Below the pieces are notes generated by a model. It was not told the DNA's origin, did no database searches, and saw only the letters and a list, made by a program, of their open reading frames with translations. From Euphorbia lathyris (lineage: Eukaryota > Streptophyta > Magnoliopsida > Malpighiales > Euphorbiaceae): 64,000 nucleotides of DNA. Below, piece by piece: positions 1-11,845 of this stretch (within the stretch, counting starts at the first letter, position 1; every line of letters starts with the position of its first letter). The DNA is taken from assembly GCF_963576675.1 (NCBI RefSeq), contig NC_088914.1, positions 79,482,441 to 79,546,440 of the forward strand. Direction: 5' to 3'. The position numbers and the translations under genes were made by a program.

Positions 1-1160
1 TCTAAAAAGGACCGCAACAACTTATAAATAAATGGCTTAAAAGAATCTTTCTAGTATTTTAAAAAAACATTGCCTCGTTTATGTCATTATTTTCTAAAAG
101 TTATTCATCATAGTTGATGTCGTAATATCGAATCACTGATGCTGGTTCCGTCTAGTGGTCGTATTTCTTACGATGAAATGTATGTTATGATAAGTGCGCT
201 ATGACTATGGATGTGGTCTTTCTAAGTGCTTTGTATCTACTAGACGTCACTACTTAGGGACAAGTGTATCCCGTCGTATCAAGTAATAATCCGGTTAAGA
301 CCGTGTATCGAATCCGTGGGATTTATAACTGCAAGTATTAAACGACTCGGTTTTATACGTTATTTAAGTTGTGAATACTTTGAGGTTGATATGGGAACCA
401 ACTACAAACTACTCCTAACTACGGGTGAGGCAAATTTATATGACGAAACTCTTAAGAAGTGATATGGTTGGCGATAAGTTATAACTATGACAAATAACGA
501 CTCCTAATACTTATACGGTTAATGTTTTGCTCTTGCAAAGACGACTACGTGTAGTTCGACCGACCCGTGAAATACTTAGACTACGTGGTTCCTAGTCAAG
601 GCGTATCTAATGCTTGGGACCAGAAATTAGGGCCCGTAAGTTCCGTGGCTTGTCAATTCCTACGGTTTCCGGAGCGTCACTTCCGATAAGGCAACACCTA
701 TATGAATCCCTAAAGATAGCCCGAATGGCGTCGGAAATCGCGTTCCCCTACACAATAGTCAATTACGAGTATCAAAACAAGCAACAAACATCAACACATA
801 TATAGAAAAAGAGGTTATGAATCATAAATTATAAATATGGAAAGTGTAAATATGGATTACAAACAAGCCTAGTACATAGGATGAGATCAAGCTAATTAGT
901 AAGTGTAAAGGTAAGAATCCACCCTCGGAACTAGCTAACCGGACTCAAAAGCCGTCTCTAAGGACTTGAATGGTGGAGCTCTCGAGCTTGGTGTGCGGAG
1001 ATGGAGCGGGACTTTGATGAAATGCCGGGAGCAACGGATAAGCTCTCGAGATGGAAGAGTTTAGTTACACAAAGCCTAAAAACAAATCTAAAACTACAAC
1101 AATCAAAACAAGTATAGTTTGCTCTCTCTAATGGTGTCTATAGATGTATCAAGAGCTGCC

Positions 1161-1168
1161 TATTTATA
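1161..1168 (-). promoter_or_regulatory. TATA box of solo LTR promoter
   Basis: The minus strand reads TGTATAAATAGGCAGC, a strong plant TATA match. It lies about 80 bp downstream, in LTR sense, of the palindrome array. It is the likely U3/R promoter of the retrotransposon; transcription is not demonstrated. Confidence 0.6.
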
Positions 1169-1245
1169 CATATCAAGCTAGGGCAAAATTGTAACTTTGC
1201 AAGGTGCAAGTATGGAGCAACATTATTTGTGCAGAAATCCCATAA

Positions 1246-1696
1246 TACGCCCTGCGTATGGTGTGGCACGCCTCGCGTAGATGTCCATTCCGTCAGAAAT
1301 CTTCTGCATGTGGACCAATTCTAGATTTGTTGTCTCAAATACGCCCTGCGTAGACTGGGATACGCATGGCGTGTTTGAGATTCTGACCTTTTATCGCTTG
1401 CTTTGGTCTCCGTACGCCGTGCGTAGCTTGAGGCACGCCCCGCGTAGATGAGTCTCTGGAGTTTTGTACTGAAGAATTCCCTTACACGCCCCGCGTGTAA
1501 GGTGGTACGCCCTGCGTATAGGTCGTTGACTCGGGGAGACCATGCAGTCTGACTTTTCAGGATTAGGCAATCATTTCTGAGATTTGATTATACGCCTCGC
1601 GTAGGTTGGCATACGCCTCGCGTATGCTGACTCGATCCCACGTGGTGTCTGTGGATAGGGCAATCATTTCTGACTTGATGTTTCACGCCCCGCGTA
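1246..1696. repeat. Array of YACGCCCCGCGTR palindromes in LTR U3
   Basis: About twelve copies of a 13-bp quasi-palindrome are spread over 450 bp with irregular spacing. Examples are at 1246, 1267, 1340, 1361, 1413, 1434, 1485, 1506, 1591, 1612 and 1684. The consensus is TACGCCCCGCGTA or CACGCCCCGCGTG, with the centre varying (CCCTG, CCTCG, CCGTG). The copy at 1485 extends to TTACACGCCCCGCGTGTAA. Sequences between units are unrelated to each other, so this is not a simple tandem repeat. The same word recurs in the LTRs of the element at 17105-20928. Confidence 0.9.
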
Positions 1697-1938
1697 TTGG
1701 CATGAATCTTGCTTCTTCCTTGTACCTGAAATACAATTCTTGAGAGCCGAGTTAGCTTGACGTTTTTATTTTCTAAATACATCAAAAACAAGGGAAATTA
1801 TCCGAAAATACAGAATTTATTATTATTTCATTATTTTATTCAAAACACTCTATTTTGGCAATTAAACTTATTTATTTCTTCTAAAATTAACCCGTAAATC
1901 ACGCTAAAAGATAGGGGTAAAATACCCATATCAATCAC

Positions 1939-2345
1939 CACGCCTTATGACCTGTAAAACAGAACACTGTCACATAGGGAGCCGGTGACCGGCGACCCCT
2001 CTCTGAAGCTTAAGTCAATATGAGGATAATGGACTTAAGATGAATAGAAATAATGTGTACCTTTCTCCTTATGCTGAACCTCTATTTATAGTAATTCGGG
2101 CTTCCACTCATGTACACGTGTCAGCATCATATTAGTCCGGAACCTAAATTCCCTCTCTAATTGAGCTTAGCGTGTTTATGAGGTCCGAAATCTCATTTCG
2201 TAATTGGATCCTTTCGGGGACCCTAACTGGGCCGGTTCAAAGAGTAAGTTATGAGCTTTCCGGAAGCCGATTCAATATTATTTACCATATCAATAGTATT
2301 TACGCATAACAGCCAACATGGCCTCTCTTTTGTAGGTTCCCGCGA
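1939..2345 (-). mobile_element. Fragment of an older gypsy-like LTR
   Basis: Right flank of the solo LTR at 137-1933. On the minus strand it has TATAAATAGAGG near 2081-2092, followed downstream by a segment resembling the R/U5 end of plant gypsy LTRs (around 1965-2010, rich in GGTGACCGGCGACC). It probably continues into 1-131, on the other side of the solo LTR insertion. The outer ends were not located. Family assignment is tentative. Confidence 0.45.
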
Positions 2346-2384
2346 GGCTTGAGATCCAACTAATCAAATTTTCACAATATATCA

Positions 2385-2493
2385 ATAGTTAATCAATTTC
2401 TAAAGTCTACTCTTCTCACACAGTCGTGGTAGAATTGTATGAAAATGGAACTGGAAATTTTCCATTTTCATGATACATAGTTAATCAATTTCT
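2385..2493. repeat. 17-bp direct repeats around a small hairpin
   Basis: The 17-mer ATAGTTAATCAATTTCT occurs at 2385-2401 and again at 2477-2493. The 75 bp between them contain a perfect 12-bp inverted repeat, ATGAAAATGGAA (2439-2450) with TTCCATTTTCAT (2460-2471). This could be a tiny insertion with a long target duplication or a duplication by slippage. No coding sequence is present. Confidence 0.6.
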
Positions 2494-4126
2494 TCTATTG
2501 TGGATGTTATTTTAATTTAAAAAATTGGCCTCTAATCAATTTAAGAAATGCGCTCTCGTAAGTGATGTCGGTCGCACTATACAATTAGCTTGTTAAACTA
2601 TACCCCAAAAAAAGTGGAGGTAGAAATTAATTAAAAAAAACATACTATAATGATGATTGTAATCAAGTTTTCTAAAAGAATAATCTTTGTTGGGAGGTTT
2701 GTGTTTTCTTGATGAATTGATGCTGATGCTGATGCTGATGCTGTGTTCAAAATTAAAAATCATGATTACATAGAGATAGGTGTAAAGCAAAATGTCCCTA
2801 CCACATTCAACTATAAAGCCAAAGCCACTGGCCATGGCCATGGCCGAGACTTATGGCTTGAATTTTGGGTTCCCCCACAGACACTACCAGCAGCTTCATC
2901 AATCAACAACAGGCCAGTTTAGTTTTATTATTGTATGAGACCTTTTTTTAATCCAAACCTAATGATTCACACGTGCATAATTATTCACAATTTGCCATCA
3001 TTTATTCAACCTACCTTAACTACAACTTTAATTTCCTATTCCTATTCTTGTGCATGGAACCTCTATTCCATTTCCATCATCTTACTTATATGACTTGATT
3101 AATGAAAGAGATTTTCACTTTTCATGTGCATTATCAATTGGAAGAAAACATGATAATGTAAAGATTATAACTCTAACATGAATAAATACTATTTGTGAAA
3201 GAAAAAACAAACTAACATGATTATTTCTTCTATCTCCACGTGACAAAGCAATCACGTTCATAATAGATTACTTTAAGTAAGTTTAGAAGGTTTGATTGAA
3301 GTGAAATCGAATTATTTAACCAAATAGAGAGGCCCTTCCCTAATGATTTATCTATTTTGAGGGTCTTTCTTCCGAAGGACATTATGTAAATCTCGTTTAC
3401 TTTTCAGGGGAGCTCGTGGAGAAACATATCGCGTAGTTCGATATGATTGAATACTTTGAAACACTTGGTTTCCAAAATATAGAGTCACCAACCGGTTCCA
3501 GCCAACCGGAAAAATTCGGTAAAGCTAGTCCTGAGGGACAATCCGACCTTCCAGAAACTAAGTTCGTTGATAATCATCTACTTTCTAATTGTTACATGTA
3601 TTTAAAATTTAGTGCATAGTTTTTCCTATATTTTTATGTTCATCTACATACTAATACAGTGTACGATGTACTTGTGAAACTCTTTAAGATATCAATCAAA
3701 AAAGATTTTATTGGAATTAAAAGGGTTTTATTAAAACAAATATTTTGTTAAAACATGATTTGTTGACAAAATAAACTTTGAGGACCAAATACATCATTTT
3801 ACAATGGGTAAAAAAAAAGAATAAAAATCATTTTGGGTTTAAAGTGAAAATATAAACTTTTATGAAAAGAATTGGGTTAAAAATATTAATTATATCCCAT
3901 ATAGGAACTAAAACTCATAAAAACCAATAGATTAATTTTATGAAATTCATTTAGAAAATATGATATTTTATATGAAATAAATAAATTAAAACATGAAAGA
4001 TATATCGAATAAGTTTTGTAAGTACAAAAATTAAATAAAAAAACAAGGGATAAAGTGAGAGATTTTATGCCCGTCGATTGATGTGTTACCTCGGAGCGTG
4101 CCTCCAGTATCTATTGTAGAGTCAGT
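2494..4126. other. No gene seen; microsatellite and AT-rich DNA
   Basis: I see no supported gene. It includes a short (GATGCT)n microsatellite at about 2719-2743 and a (GGCCAT)n run near 2830. The part from about 3300 to 3560 is less AT-rich and could be an unrecognised repeat. Confidence 0.5.
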
Positions 4127-4129
4127 GTG

Positions 4130-4751
4130 GAGAGTCCTCTCGAACGCTTCAGATCTCTGGTGGAATTCTGTATTTTCTTGATATTTATGGAGGCTGCGGA
4201 AAGAATATTTTATTATATCAAAGGTACACTAGATTATGGTTATTTCACCCTTCTCAAAATAATTTTAGATAGTTTGGATTCAGTGAAAGTGATTGAGGAG
4301 GAGATGTTAATGATCAAAAAAGCAGAACTGGTTTTGTTTTCTTTATGGGAACTGCTATTTTGGCTCAGATTTTTAAGAGACAATCAATTGTTACACTTTC
4401 AATATGTGAAGCCGAGTATGTTGCAGCAGGTTTTGTGTTTGTCATGTAATATGGTTGAGAAGAATGTTAAAGAGTTTGAAGTTTGTTCAAGATGGAGCAA
4501 TTGATGTTTTTGTTGATATCAAGTCGGTTATTGCGTTGGCTAAAAATCCAATCTTTCATGATAAAAGCAAACGCATTGACATCAAGTATCACTTAATTAG
4601 AGAATGCAGTGAAAGAAAAGAAATTCAGTTCAAACATCTACCATCCAAAGATCAAGTTGTTGCTATTTTTACTAAAGCTTTAAAGTTTGAATGTTTTAGT
4701 AGATTGAGAGTTGTTTTTGGTGTTACTAAAGGATGGAGATCACAAGTTTAA
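4130..4751 (+). pseudogene. Ty1/copia pol remnant (RT tail and RNase H)
   Basis: Three frames together match the end of a copia polyprotein. First comes an RT-RNase H linker (AAERIFYYIKGTLDYGYF). Next is a degraded RNase H core (SRTGFVFFMGTAILAQIF, then SICEAEYVAAGF). Last is the terminal segment with VIALAKNPIFHDKSKRID, YHLIREC and DQVVAIFTKALKFE, ending GVTKG. At least one frame change separates the first and last parts, so it is non-functional. Upstream gag, protease, integrase and most of RT are missing. Confidence 0.85.
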
Positions 4752-5375
4752 GAGATAAACTTATATTTCTTAAAGTCTTAATTATGATAGAGAATTCAAA
4801 GAGTTTTGTTGTTTCTTAAGAGTCATTTATATTTCCTAAGTGTCGTATTGTTTTTTAAGAGTCATCTATGTTTTTTAAGAGTTGTGTTATTTAAGAGTCT
4901 TCTTTGTAATATTACATATGAATATAAGAAGTAAGACAAAAGAATTTTTATATAGCAACAAGGAAAGGATGGAAAAATAGACATTGTTTATAGCTTGATT
5001 ACGTAAGTGAATATTGGAGAAGAATGAGATCATCCCCTCACATTCATCGGAAGTCATAGCCGGGCTTCTAGAAGCTTTCATGGTATTTTGTCTAAGGAAT
5101 TCTCTCATGATTAAGAGTCTTTAATGGACCGAGTAAGGAATGTCGACTTCTTCGGTTCTCTTCCTTGTTGGACATAGAGTCAATTTTATCTTATATAGAC
5201 TAAGAGTCTCCACTCATATATAAAGGGACCGAAGGTTGTATGCAGACATATTATATGCCTAAAAAATCTCACTTAATCCTTAATTTTCATTCTTCCTCTC
5301 CTATCTTTGTTTCCTCCCATCCCTTTTTCCTTCTCACGAAACACAACCTACAAGGTCTGCTTCTCTTTTGTTGCT
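4752..5375 (+). mobile_element. Probable 3' LTR remnant of the 4.1-kb copia
   Basis: It lies directly after the copia stop codon. It contains several degenerate repeats of TTTAAGAGTCAT-type sequence (4800-4900) and ends in a pyrimidine-rich segment around 5280-5370, as LTR R/U5 regions often do. No second LTR copy or target duplication was found, so the limits are guesses. Confidence 0.35.
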
Positions 5376-6262
5376 AACACAAATATAAAATATTATTATT
5401 AAAAAAAACGAAATAGAATAAAATCATTGTGCCATAAATAAATAAAAGAGTTCCTTTGTGTAGTCTATTACTTGACCAGATTGGTAGACATGACAATATC
5501 AAGAACAGGATCCTTAATAGGTTGATTTGAGCACTTTATTTACCATCATGGGTTCACATGTGTAAAAGAAGAATTTTGATAAGGAAATTTAGAAATTAAG
5601 GTGGGAGACTTACACTAAGCATAATAAATCCAATTAACAAAGAGTTATAGACTGAAAAAGCATATAATTAGTTTAGCATGTAGCTAAAGTAAAGTAACAG
5701 TGTTTTTACCTAATGAAAGAGGTCATATAAATAAGACAAATAGCAAATCCATTTGATGCAACATTTCATCTATTTGCTACTCCAAAAGTTACTGTACAAT
5801 AGTTTAGTTTAGAGCATGAAATTGACAGTGTGAACTTGTGGTTGTTAAGGAAAAACAACCTTTTCAACAGTGTAAATTGGGAAAAAATAATAAAGACAAA
5901 TTAGAATCATAGAGAAGATGATGTTGAAGGACATAAAGAGAAGAGGGGTCTACATGTTCGATATTTGTGAAAACATTTGTCCATCCCTCCAAGTTTGTGA
6001 TTATGAAGAGCTAAACCTTATCACTTTTATTACAAGATAATTTAGTGGCCAATCATGTTTAGTTAATTTAAGATATATATCATTAAATATTGACATTTGA
6101 ACTAGCTGAGTTATGAGACTTGTTCTACCTACTACTTACTTGGAACCAGGGATCTTGCAAGGTGAATGGTGAGCTAGATCTTCAAATTGTGCTTATATTG
6201 GAAGGTGATCATGGTTATAATTGTTTCTATTGGTTAAATAGTAGGAATTGAGAGCTGAAAAT
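5376..6262. other. No gene seen
   Basis: AT-rich sequence with no convincing open reading frame or repeat structure that I could recognise. Confidence 0.5.
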
Positions 6263-6267
6263 TGTGT

Positions 6268-7659
6268 TGATAAGTGCATAATTCGACAATAAATAACCCC
6301 GCTTTTGTGCTTTATAATTGTCATGTTTTGTTATTTTTGCCGGTTTTATTGTTTGTTTTTAGTATTTTCATCTCTACATGCCAATGATGACTAAAGGGAG
6401 ATAAATTGGGCTTAATTTGGGCCAAGCTGATGTCGGGTCGTGATCCGGAGCTGATTGGGCAAATATTGGTCTGAGTCAGAGTTAGTCTTGCACAAGACTA
6501 AGGCAGTTACGGGCTGACAGTTTCCTGGTTCGAATAGGATTGCTTTCCTGATCCGGATTGGACAATTTGAGAACAAGATTTTCAGCTAAAGCACGAAATT
6601 GTAGGAAACAAATGAGGAGGCAATTAATTTCAAATTTGAAGAAGGATTCTAGAGCTAATTTGAAGGGATTTTAATTCCTTATTTTGAGGAGCCGTAATAG
6701 ACTTAAGAACGGCAGATTTTCCAAGTCCAGAATATCAGTTTTTACATTTTATTTTTCCAGCAGAAAAACACATAAGTTCCATGGCTGTTCGGAGCTAACT
6801 TCTTTATTTCGGTTAAGGGTTGATTCAAGGGAGACTTTCCCCGTTATCGTGAGATCGATGTATTTCATTTTTCTCAATTTATTAAGCCGTTTATTTGTTC
6901 ATCGTGTTCAGAGAATTATTCTCAATTGATTATTTGTTCTATGAATGATAACTGCAGGTTGTTTGTCGAATCGAATAATCATAAAGCTGATTTGGTTTAT
7001 TAGAGTTTCACCTAAGACAACCAAACAAAGTAGCTATTGACTATTTGAACCAAGCCAGTTTCGTGTTTGGAAGAACGAACTCAAGTTTGACAAACTTGAG
7101 TATGTATTCCGCGTGACATTAATACGAATCAAGCTGGGTTCATCTGAGTCAAATGAACAGATAAGTTAGTTTATAATCGCCGACGCTGAGAGACGATTAA
7201 CTAAGATCAGGTTCTTCTATTTTCTAATCTGTCAGTAAATCAAACCTTAGGCGCTGAGATAGGGTTGTTTATTGATTAGGAACAAGTTATTTGCCGTGCT
7301 TAACTAGTTCACTATTAAGGAAGAACACGCCAAACTGACCCGGTGAATACATGAGAGTACAATTTTATCTGTCAATGATCGTTAACGTGCGAATTATCCC
7401 GTGATTCCCCTTAACCGAATTTATCAAAATATTATTCACAAACCTTCTTTAATTGCTGTTTTATTCTTGTTATTATCTTTGACTTGTTACATTTAAATTT
7501 AATAAGCTTCACAATTCCAAACCCCCATTTAATTATTTCGTTAGGTCGTAAGAGATTTGAGTCAATATTATTTTCTTGGGTTCGACCTCTGCTTGCTCTA
7601 TTATAATTTACTCGTTTAGGAAAAGTAGGGATTATTTTTGGTGGATTCGGCACCCATCA
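6268..7659. mobile_element. Solo LTR, 1392 bp
   Basis: The block begins TGATAAGTGCATAATTC and ends GGCACCCATCA, with TGAT/ATCA termini. The 5-mer TGTGT flanks it on both sides (6263-6267 and 7660-7664), a perfect target duplication. There is no internal region or second LTR. The sequence style suits a Ty3/gypsy family, but no coding sequence remains to prove it. Orientation is not settled. The longest open frames inside are short and match no domain I know. Confidence 0.85.
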
Positions 7660-7779
7660 TGTGTCGAAAGGGTTTTTAGCAGCAGATTCCATTATTTCTT
7701 TGGGTTATCATGAATATGGTATGTTTTATTGAAGGATCGTGTTGTGTCAATGCAAGTGTGACACTTCAAAAGTTGTAAC

Positions 7780-10560
7780 AGAAAAGCATAACAAAAAGAC
7801 GTAACAACCTATTAACTATAAGATTTTAAGGAATCTTTCAGGTATGCCGAAAAAACTTATTCTACTTTCTTTATTTTTTTTCTCTTTATTCGAGACTAAA
7901 ATTGACTTATGGATCGAAGTGTTTATGTCGAGCAGTCAACAACTCCATTATTTTGCAGGAACCGACCCTATTAGATAAAGAGACTTGAAATCCTTCCCAT
8001 TCAAAAATTTACACGAGATATCAATTTGGTGCGATGAGCATGGAATTGGGAAGTAATCATCACTTCATCAGTTCTAGAGACAATCAACCATGGTTGATGG
8101 CGGTCCAAGCAAAGAAAATAAGGAAGGCATAGTCGAGGGCCTCACCGGCTAGAAGGATTTTGTAGATTCCCCACGATATAGATATGTAGAATCCATGGAG
8201 TAGTTCTTCAAACAGGTACAATTGGAGATGAAACGTGATCATGCAAGCACTTGTTCGGCAAAGATGGCTCGATTCGCCTCATAATCGAGTAGGTTGACAA
8301 ATCTCCCTTTAGGATCAGCCAATATATGACAGATATGCAAACTCCTTCAGGTTTGAGCATGTTGTGGGTCTGTCCCTGAGGGTCGTATTCTCAAGCATGA
8401 TTGAGAGCGCAATAGATAATTCAAAGACGGGATATACAATTGCTAAAAGCAGTGAGATGATGAATCATACTCTCAATTTGGTGGCGGGAGGGGGACTAGT
8501 CACTGTATCCTCGGCAACACCAAGAATGACCACTGCCACTATGGTGCCAACAACCAAAAAATACATGCCCGCGAGAGCAGAGGCACATGCAAGAAATCAA
8601 CTCTAGATCTTTTCCACAAGTAATCCCATACATGTACTACCCATATAGGGGCTTCCCAATGGGCCCATCGTAAGTAACCTCCCATTCAGATATAATCTGC
8701 CATCTTCTCCTTTTTACCCGGATATAGGATTTAGATGTAGATAAGGATATGGGCCTAGAATAGGAGTCAACCCTAACATGGGGCATGGACATAAAGCAGG
8801 AGTAAGGCTCACCAAAAATCATGATTCTAGCTCAATATATGGACGCAAGTTTGGAATCCAGCACAAAATATAATAGAGAAGAGAGGTCGTTGAGATATAT
8901 GGATCTAGCACATGTTTTGGACATAAACTAGGCCTGAGCGCGAGGTGAAACCAAGAACATATCTTATAAAGCGGCCATTAATCTAGCTCGTGATCTAGAC
9001 ATAAATCTGGCTCAGGATCTAGACATAAATCCAAATTTGAGCACAAAATGTAGTAAAGAATGGAGCCCATTGAAGGACATGACTCTGGACTTCAGCATAA
9101 ATCTAGATCTAAGAGTGAGGCTAAAACAATATCTAAAGAGCATCAGAGATCCACAATACCCCCAAACAGATGGTCCACCCTGGGAGTAGCCAAGCCAACT
9201 ACACCAACCCGTCACATCTTGAGGCCAATGGGAAAGTAGTGGGTAAAACTTTGGAAATATACAGTGTAGCCATGAATCAATCACTATGAATGAGTTAGGA
9301 GTTGGCTTTTGTAGCTCATATTATCAATTAGCAAATAGACAAATAGTTTAAGACCCTAGGCTTGCCGAAGTACAAAAGATATATTAATCATGTTGGTCAC
9401 ATCAGGAACCACAAAAAGTTAATGAATGTGAATATGGAAATTGAAGCATTCTTGTGTTGAATCTTCTCCACTACCTTGATTAAGCCAGCATCCTACTGGT
9501 TCCTAGCGTTGGATGTAGGTGTTATCCACAGTTGGGAGCAGCTAAAAAAAGAGTTTTGTACTAAATTCATGGCTTCCATCCCACCAGCCACATCCTGTAA
9601 AAACTTATACCATCTTTGCCAGAAACCAAACGAAACCCTGAGGGACTATGTGGATAGATTTGGCAACACTTGTCTCAACACCGTGAAGGTGTATTTAATG
9701 ATAGCTCTAGAGTCTATAACTCAGAACACAATATGCAAGCAATTAAGAGAATAATTAATCCTAAGAAAACCCACATATATTGGCTCTTTGATGGAAAGAG
9801 GAAAGACCTTTGTGGAGTCAGATGAAATCGGTGCTAAGGAGAGTTAAATAGTAGAGAACGAAAATGAGAGTTGAAGCCACAACTCCCGAAGAGAATCCAC
9901 AAAACAAAACTAGAAGAAAGCTTGAAAAGGATAAGTGGACACTGTTGAACACATCTAAGAAAGATGTGCTCATGTGGATGGAGAAAATCATAACTAAGAG
10001 AGACATCAAATATCCCATGCAGAATGTTGGGGATAATTATGGCATGAACTCTAAATCCTATTGTCGATTTCATAGAGTCGGCAATCAAGACATTGAGCAT
10101 TATATCGAGGTAGGGAAAGAAATAGAAAAGCTGGTTGAGAAAGATAATTTTGATCATTTTGTCACGAAAATAGATCTGAGGGATCACATGTGAGGAGAAT
10201 GAGATCAACCAAGAAACCAAAAAATTAAAGGGAGTAATTAATGTAATAGCTAGAGGTCTGGATTTTGCGCGCCCCAATGAGAAGGCAATATTATCGAGAG
10301 CAAGATCTACAAACACTAAAAATCATGACATATTGAATTACTCTTTTTCGCCATGAAATCGTATGTCTAGCCAAAATATAGACTCCCTAGTTCTCAAGAC
10401 AGTTGCAGAAGGGTACTAATTCGAAAGAATGTTGGTGGACACTAATAGTTCTATTAACGTGATCACCAAGAGTGCATACAACAAGCTGCAAGTGGACTGA
10501 GCAAGGATTGAGCATGTTTATGCCCCACATGAGGGTCTCATGGGGGCACGCTGTCCTAAT
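7780..10560 (+). pseudogene. Decayed Ty3/gypsy LTR, gag and protease
   Basis: From about 7900 the sequence resembles the 3' end of a gypsy LTR. A decayed primer-binding-site-like stretch follows near 8022 (TTTGGTGCGATGAGC). The gag core is recognisable at 9476-9754: SYWFLALDVGVIHSWEQLKKEF followed by LYHLCQKPNETLRDYVDRF. The gag C-terminus at 9864-10193 retains YCRFHRVGNQDIEHYIEVGKEIEKL, in which a zinc-binding Cys has become Tyr. A protease-like segment (MLVDTNSSINVITKSAY) lies near 10430-10490. Frame changes and stops interrupt it throughout, and no reverse transcriptase remains. Confidence 0.75.
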
Positions 10561-10814
10561 AGGATGTCAAGTGGTGATGGAGTGTCAGTTTATTGATAGA
10601 TATAAACTAGAAAGGAGATTGCTTAATCCTTAAAAAATAGTAAAACTTTTACAGGAAAAGGCAAATATCAAGAAACAAGTTTAGCTCGACCAGAAGATAT
10701 GTGATGGAGTTCTCACTATACTACAGTTTCATGTCTTCTTTGTATGTGGAGTTCAGTGCTAGAAGTGCTTAAAGATATACATGTTGATGCCATTAGGCAT
10801 AAGATTGCAAGCAG

Positions 10815-11790
10815 TTTATGAGGTTTGCGCAACAGAATGTATAGTTTTGAATTTGCGTTTATTGCTCATTTATGAAACAAATATTGGGAATGACAAATGC
10901 ATTATCACAATCTCTGCATATGAATCATCAAATTATTGACAATGTTGTATGAATGATTAGATTGACGAAACACAATTTGAAAACATACAAGGAGAATGAA
11001 TGGGGTCCGTTACATAAAGAAGTTTGTGGTTTTTGTTCAGTAAATAAAATTGAAGTGCCCAATAAGGAAGATGTTATTACATATCGGACAATAAGGTTGC
11101 TTGATGGTGAACCACTAACTCGTTACCATCATTTTTATGTTGAGCTTTTTATGGAGGTATTTTATTTTTGTTTTCTTTTAATATAATGATATAACTAATA
11201 TTTAGAATGATAGGTTGACTTTTTGTATTTGCAAAATGCTACGTTGATCGTCTTGCTATAGAATTGAATAATCGTTTTCCTGAGTCAAATGCAGAGTTAC
11301 TTGTATGCATGTCATGTCTTGATCCTTCAAATGAATTTGAGAATTTTTATCATCGGCAATTGATCCATCTTGTTGAGTTATATTCAGAATTTTTTTCTTG
11401 TTATGATCTAACTCAGCTTAAAAAGGAACTCAAACTCTTCATTTCTGAAATGAGATTGAATACAACATTCTCTAGTTTGGAAGATATTAGAGTTCTTGCA
11501 AAGAAGGTGGTTGAGATGAAGAAGCACTCTCTTTTTCCTTTTAACATATCAACTTATTGAGTTGAATTTGATCTTACCCATTGCAACAGTTATTGTTGAA
11601 AGATTTTTCTCTATAACAAAATTTATTAAAACGGATTTGCACAAACAAGATGAGTGATGACGTTCTCACAATCTCTAGTGTGTTACATTGGAAAGAGAAT
11701 TTTTTATCGGTATCGAAAATAAAGTGATTGTACAATATTTTCAGAATATGGCATCTCAAATAGATAAATCTCTCCATGTTAGACACTAAT
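10815..11790 (+). pseudogene. hAT transposase remnant (dimerisation domain)
   Basis: The translated pieces match the C-terminal half of plant hAT transposases of the TTF-zinc-finger/DUF4371 type. Segments in order are: RMYSFEF-like residues in broken frames; WGPLHKEVCGFCSVNKIEVPN (10990-11065); YHHFYVELFME, then a probable intron at about 11155-11240; VDRLAIELNNRFPESNAELL; and the dimerisation region LPIATVIVERFFSITKFIKT (11570-11640), where AxxExxFS is the family hallmark. In-frame stops and frame shifts are present. The DNA-binding and catalytic N-terminal half is missing and no terminal repeats were found. Confidence 0.8.
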
Positions 11791-11845
11791 TTTCTTAGTA
11801 TAGATAAAAAAAAACTATGTACTCGCATTTTGTATTGTTTTTTAT

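Larger units (their letters stand above)
137..1933 (-). mobile_element. Solo LTR of a gypsy-type retrotransposon
   Basis: The block begins TGATGCTGG and ends CCCATATCA, so it has TG/CA ends with a 4-bp inverted terminus (TGAT/ATCA). It is flanked on both sides by the same 5-mer ATCAC (132-136 and 1934-1938), the target duplication expected of an LTR-element insertion. No internal region or partner LTR is present, so it is read as a solo LTR left by LTR-LTR recombination. A TATA box on the minus strand (TATAAATA, 1161-1168) fixes the orientation: U3 is at the right, U5 at the left. U3 holds a dense array of 13-bp palindromes (1246-1696). The exact duplication and clean ends make the boundaries firm; the gypsy family assignment is inference from general LTR style. 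Confidence 0.85.

Noticed and set aside
1246..1696. CRISPR-like repeat array
   Set aside because: Units are 13 bp, palindromic, irregularly spaced and in a plant LTR; no direct repeats with uniform spacers.
1588..1791. Minus-strand open frame of 67 codons with TRGV repeats as a gene
   Set aside because: It lies within LTR U3 and its repeats are just the translated DNA palindromes; no start context or homolog.
387..1933. An LTR starting at TGATATGGG (387) because it forms a 9-bp inverted match with CCCATATCA at 1933
   Set aside because: The flanking 5-mers (GAGGT and ATCAC) do not match, whereas a start at 137 gives an exact ATCAC duplication.
4887..5108. 73-codon minus-strand frame
   Set aside because: Lies in probable copia LTR remnant, no homolog, chance frame.
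6684..6929. 81-codon frame inside the 6.3-kb solo LTR
   Set aside because: No similarity to any protein known to me and within LTR sequence bounded by a target duplication.
9834..10316. 160-codon minus-strand frame
   Set aside because: It overlaps recognisable gypsy gag on the + strand and has no domain of its own.
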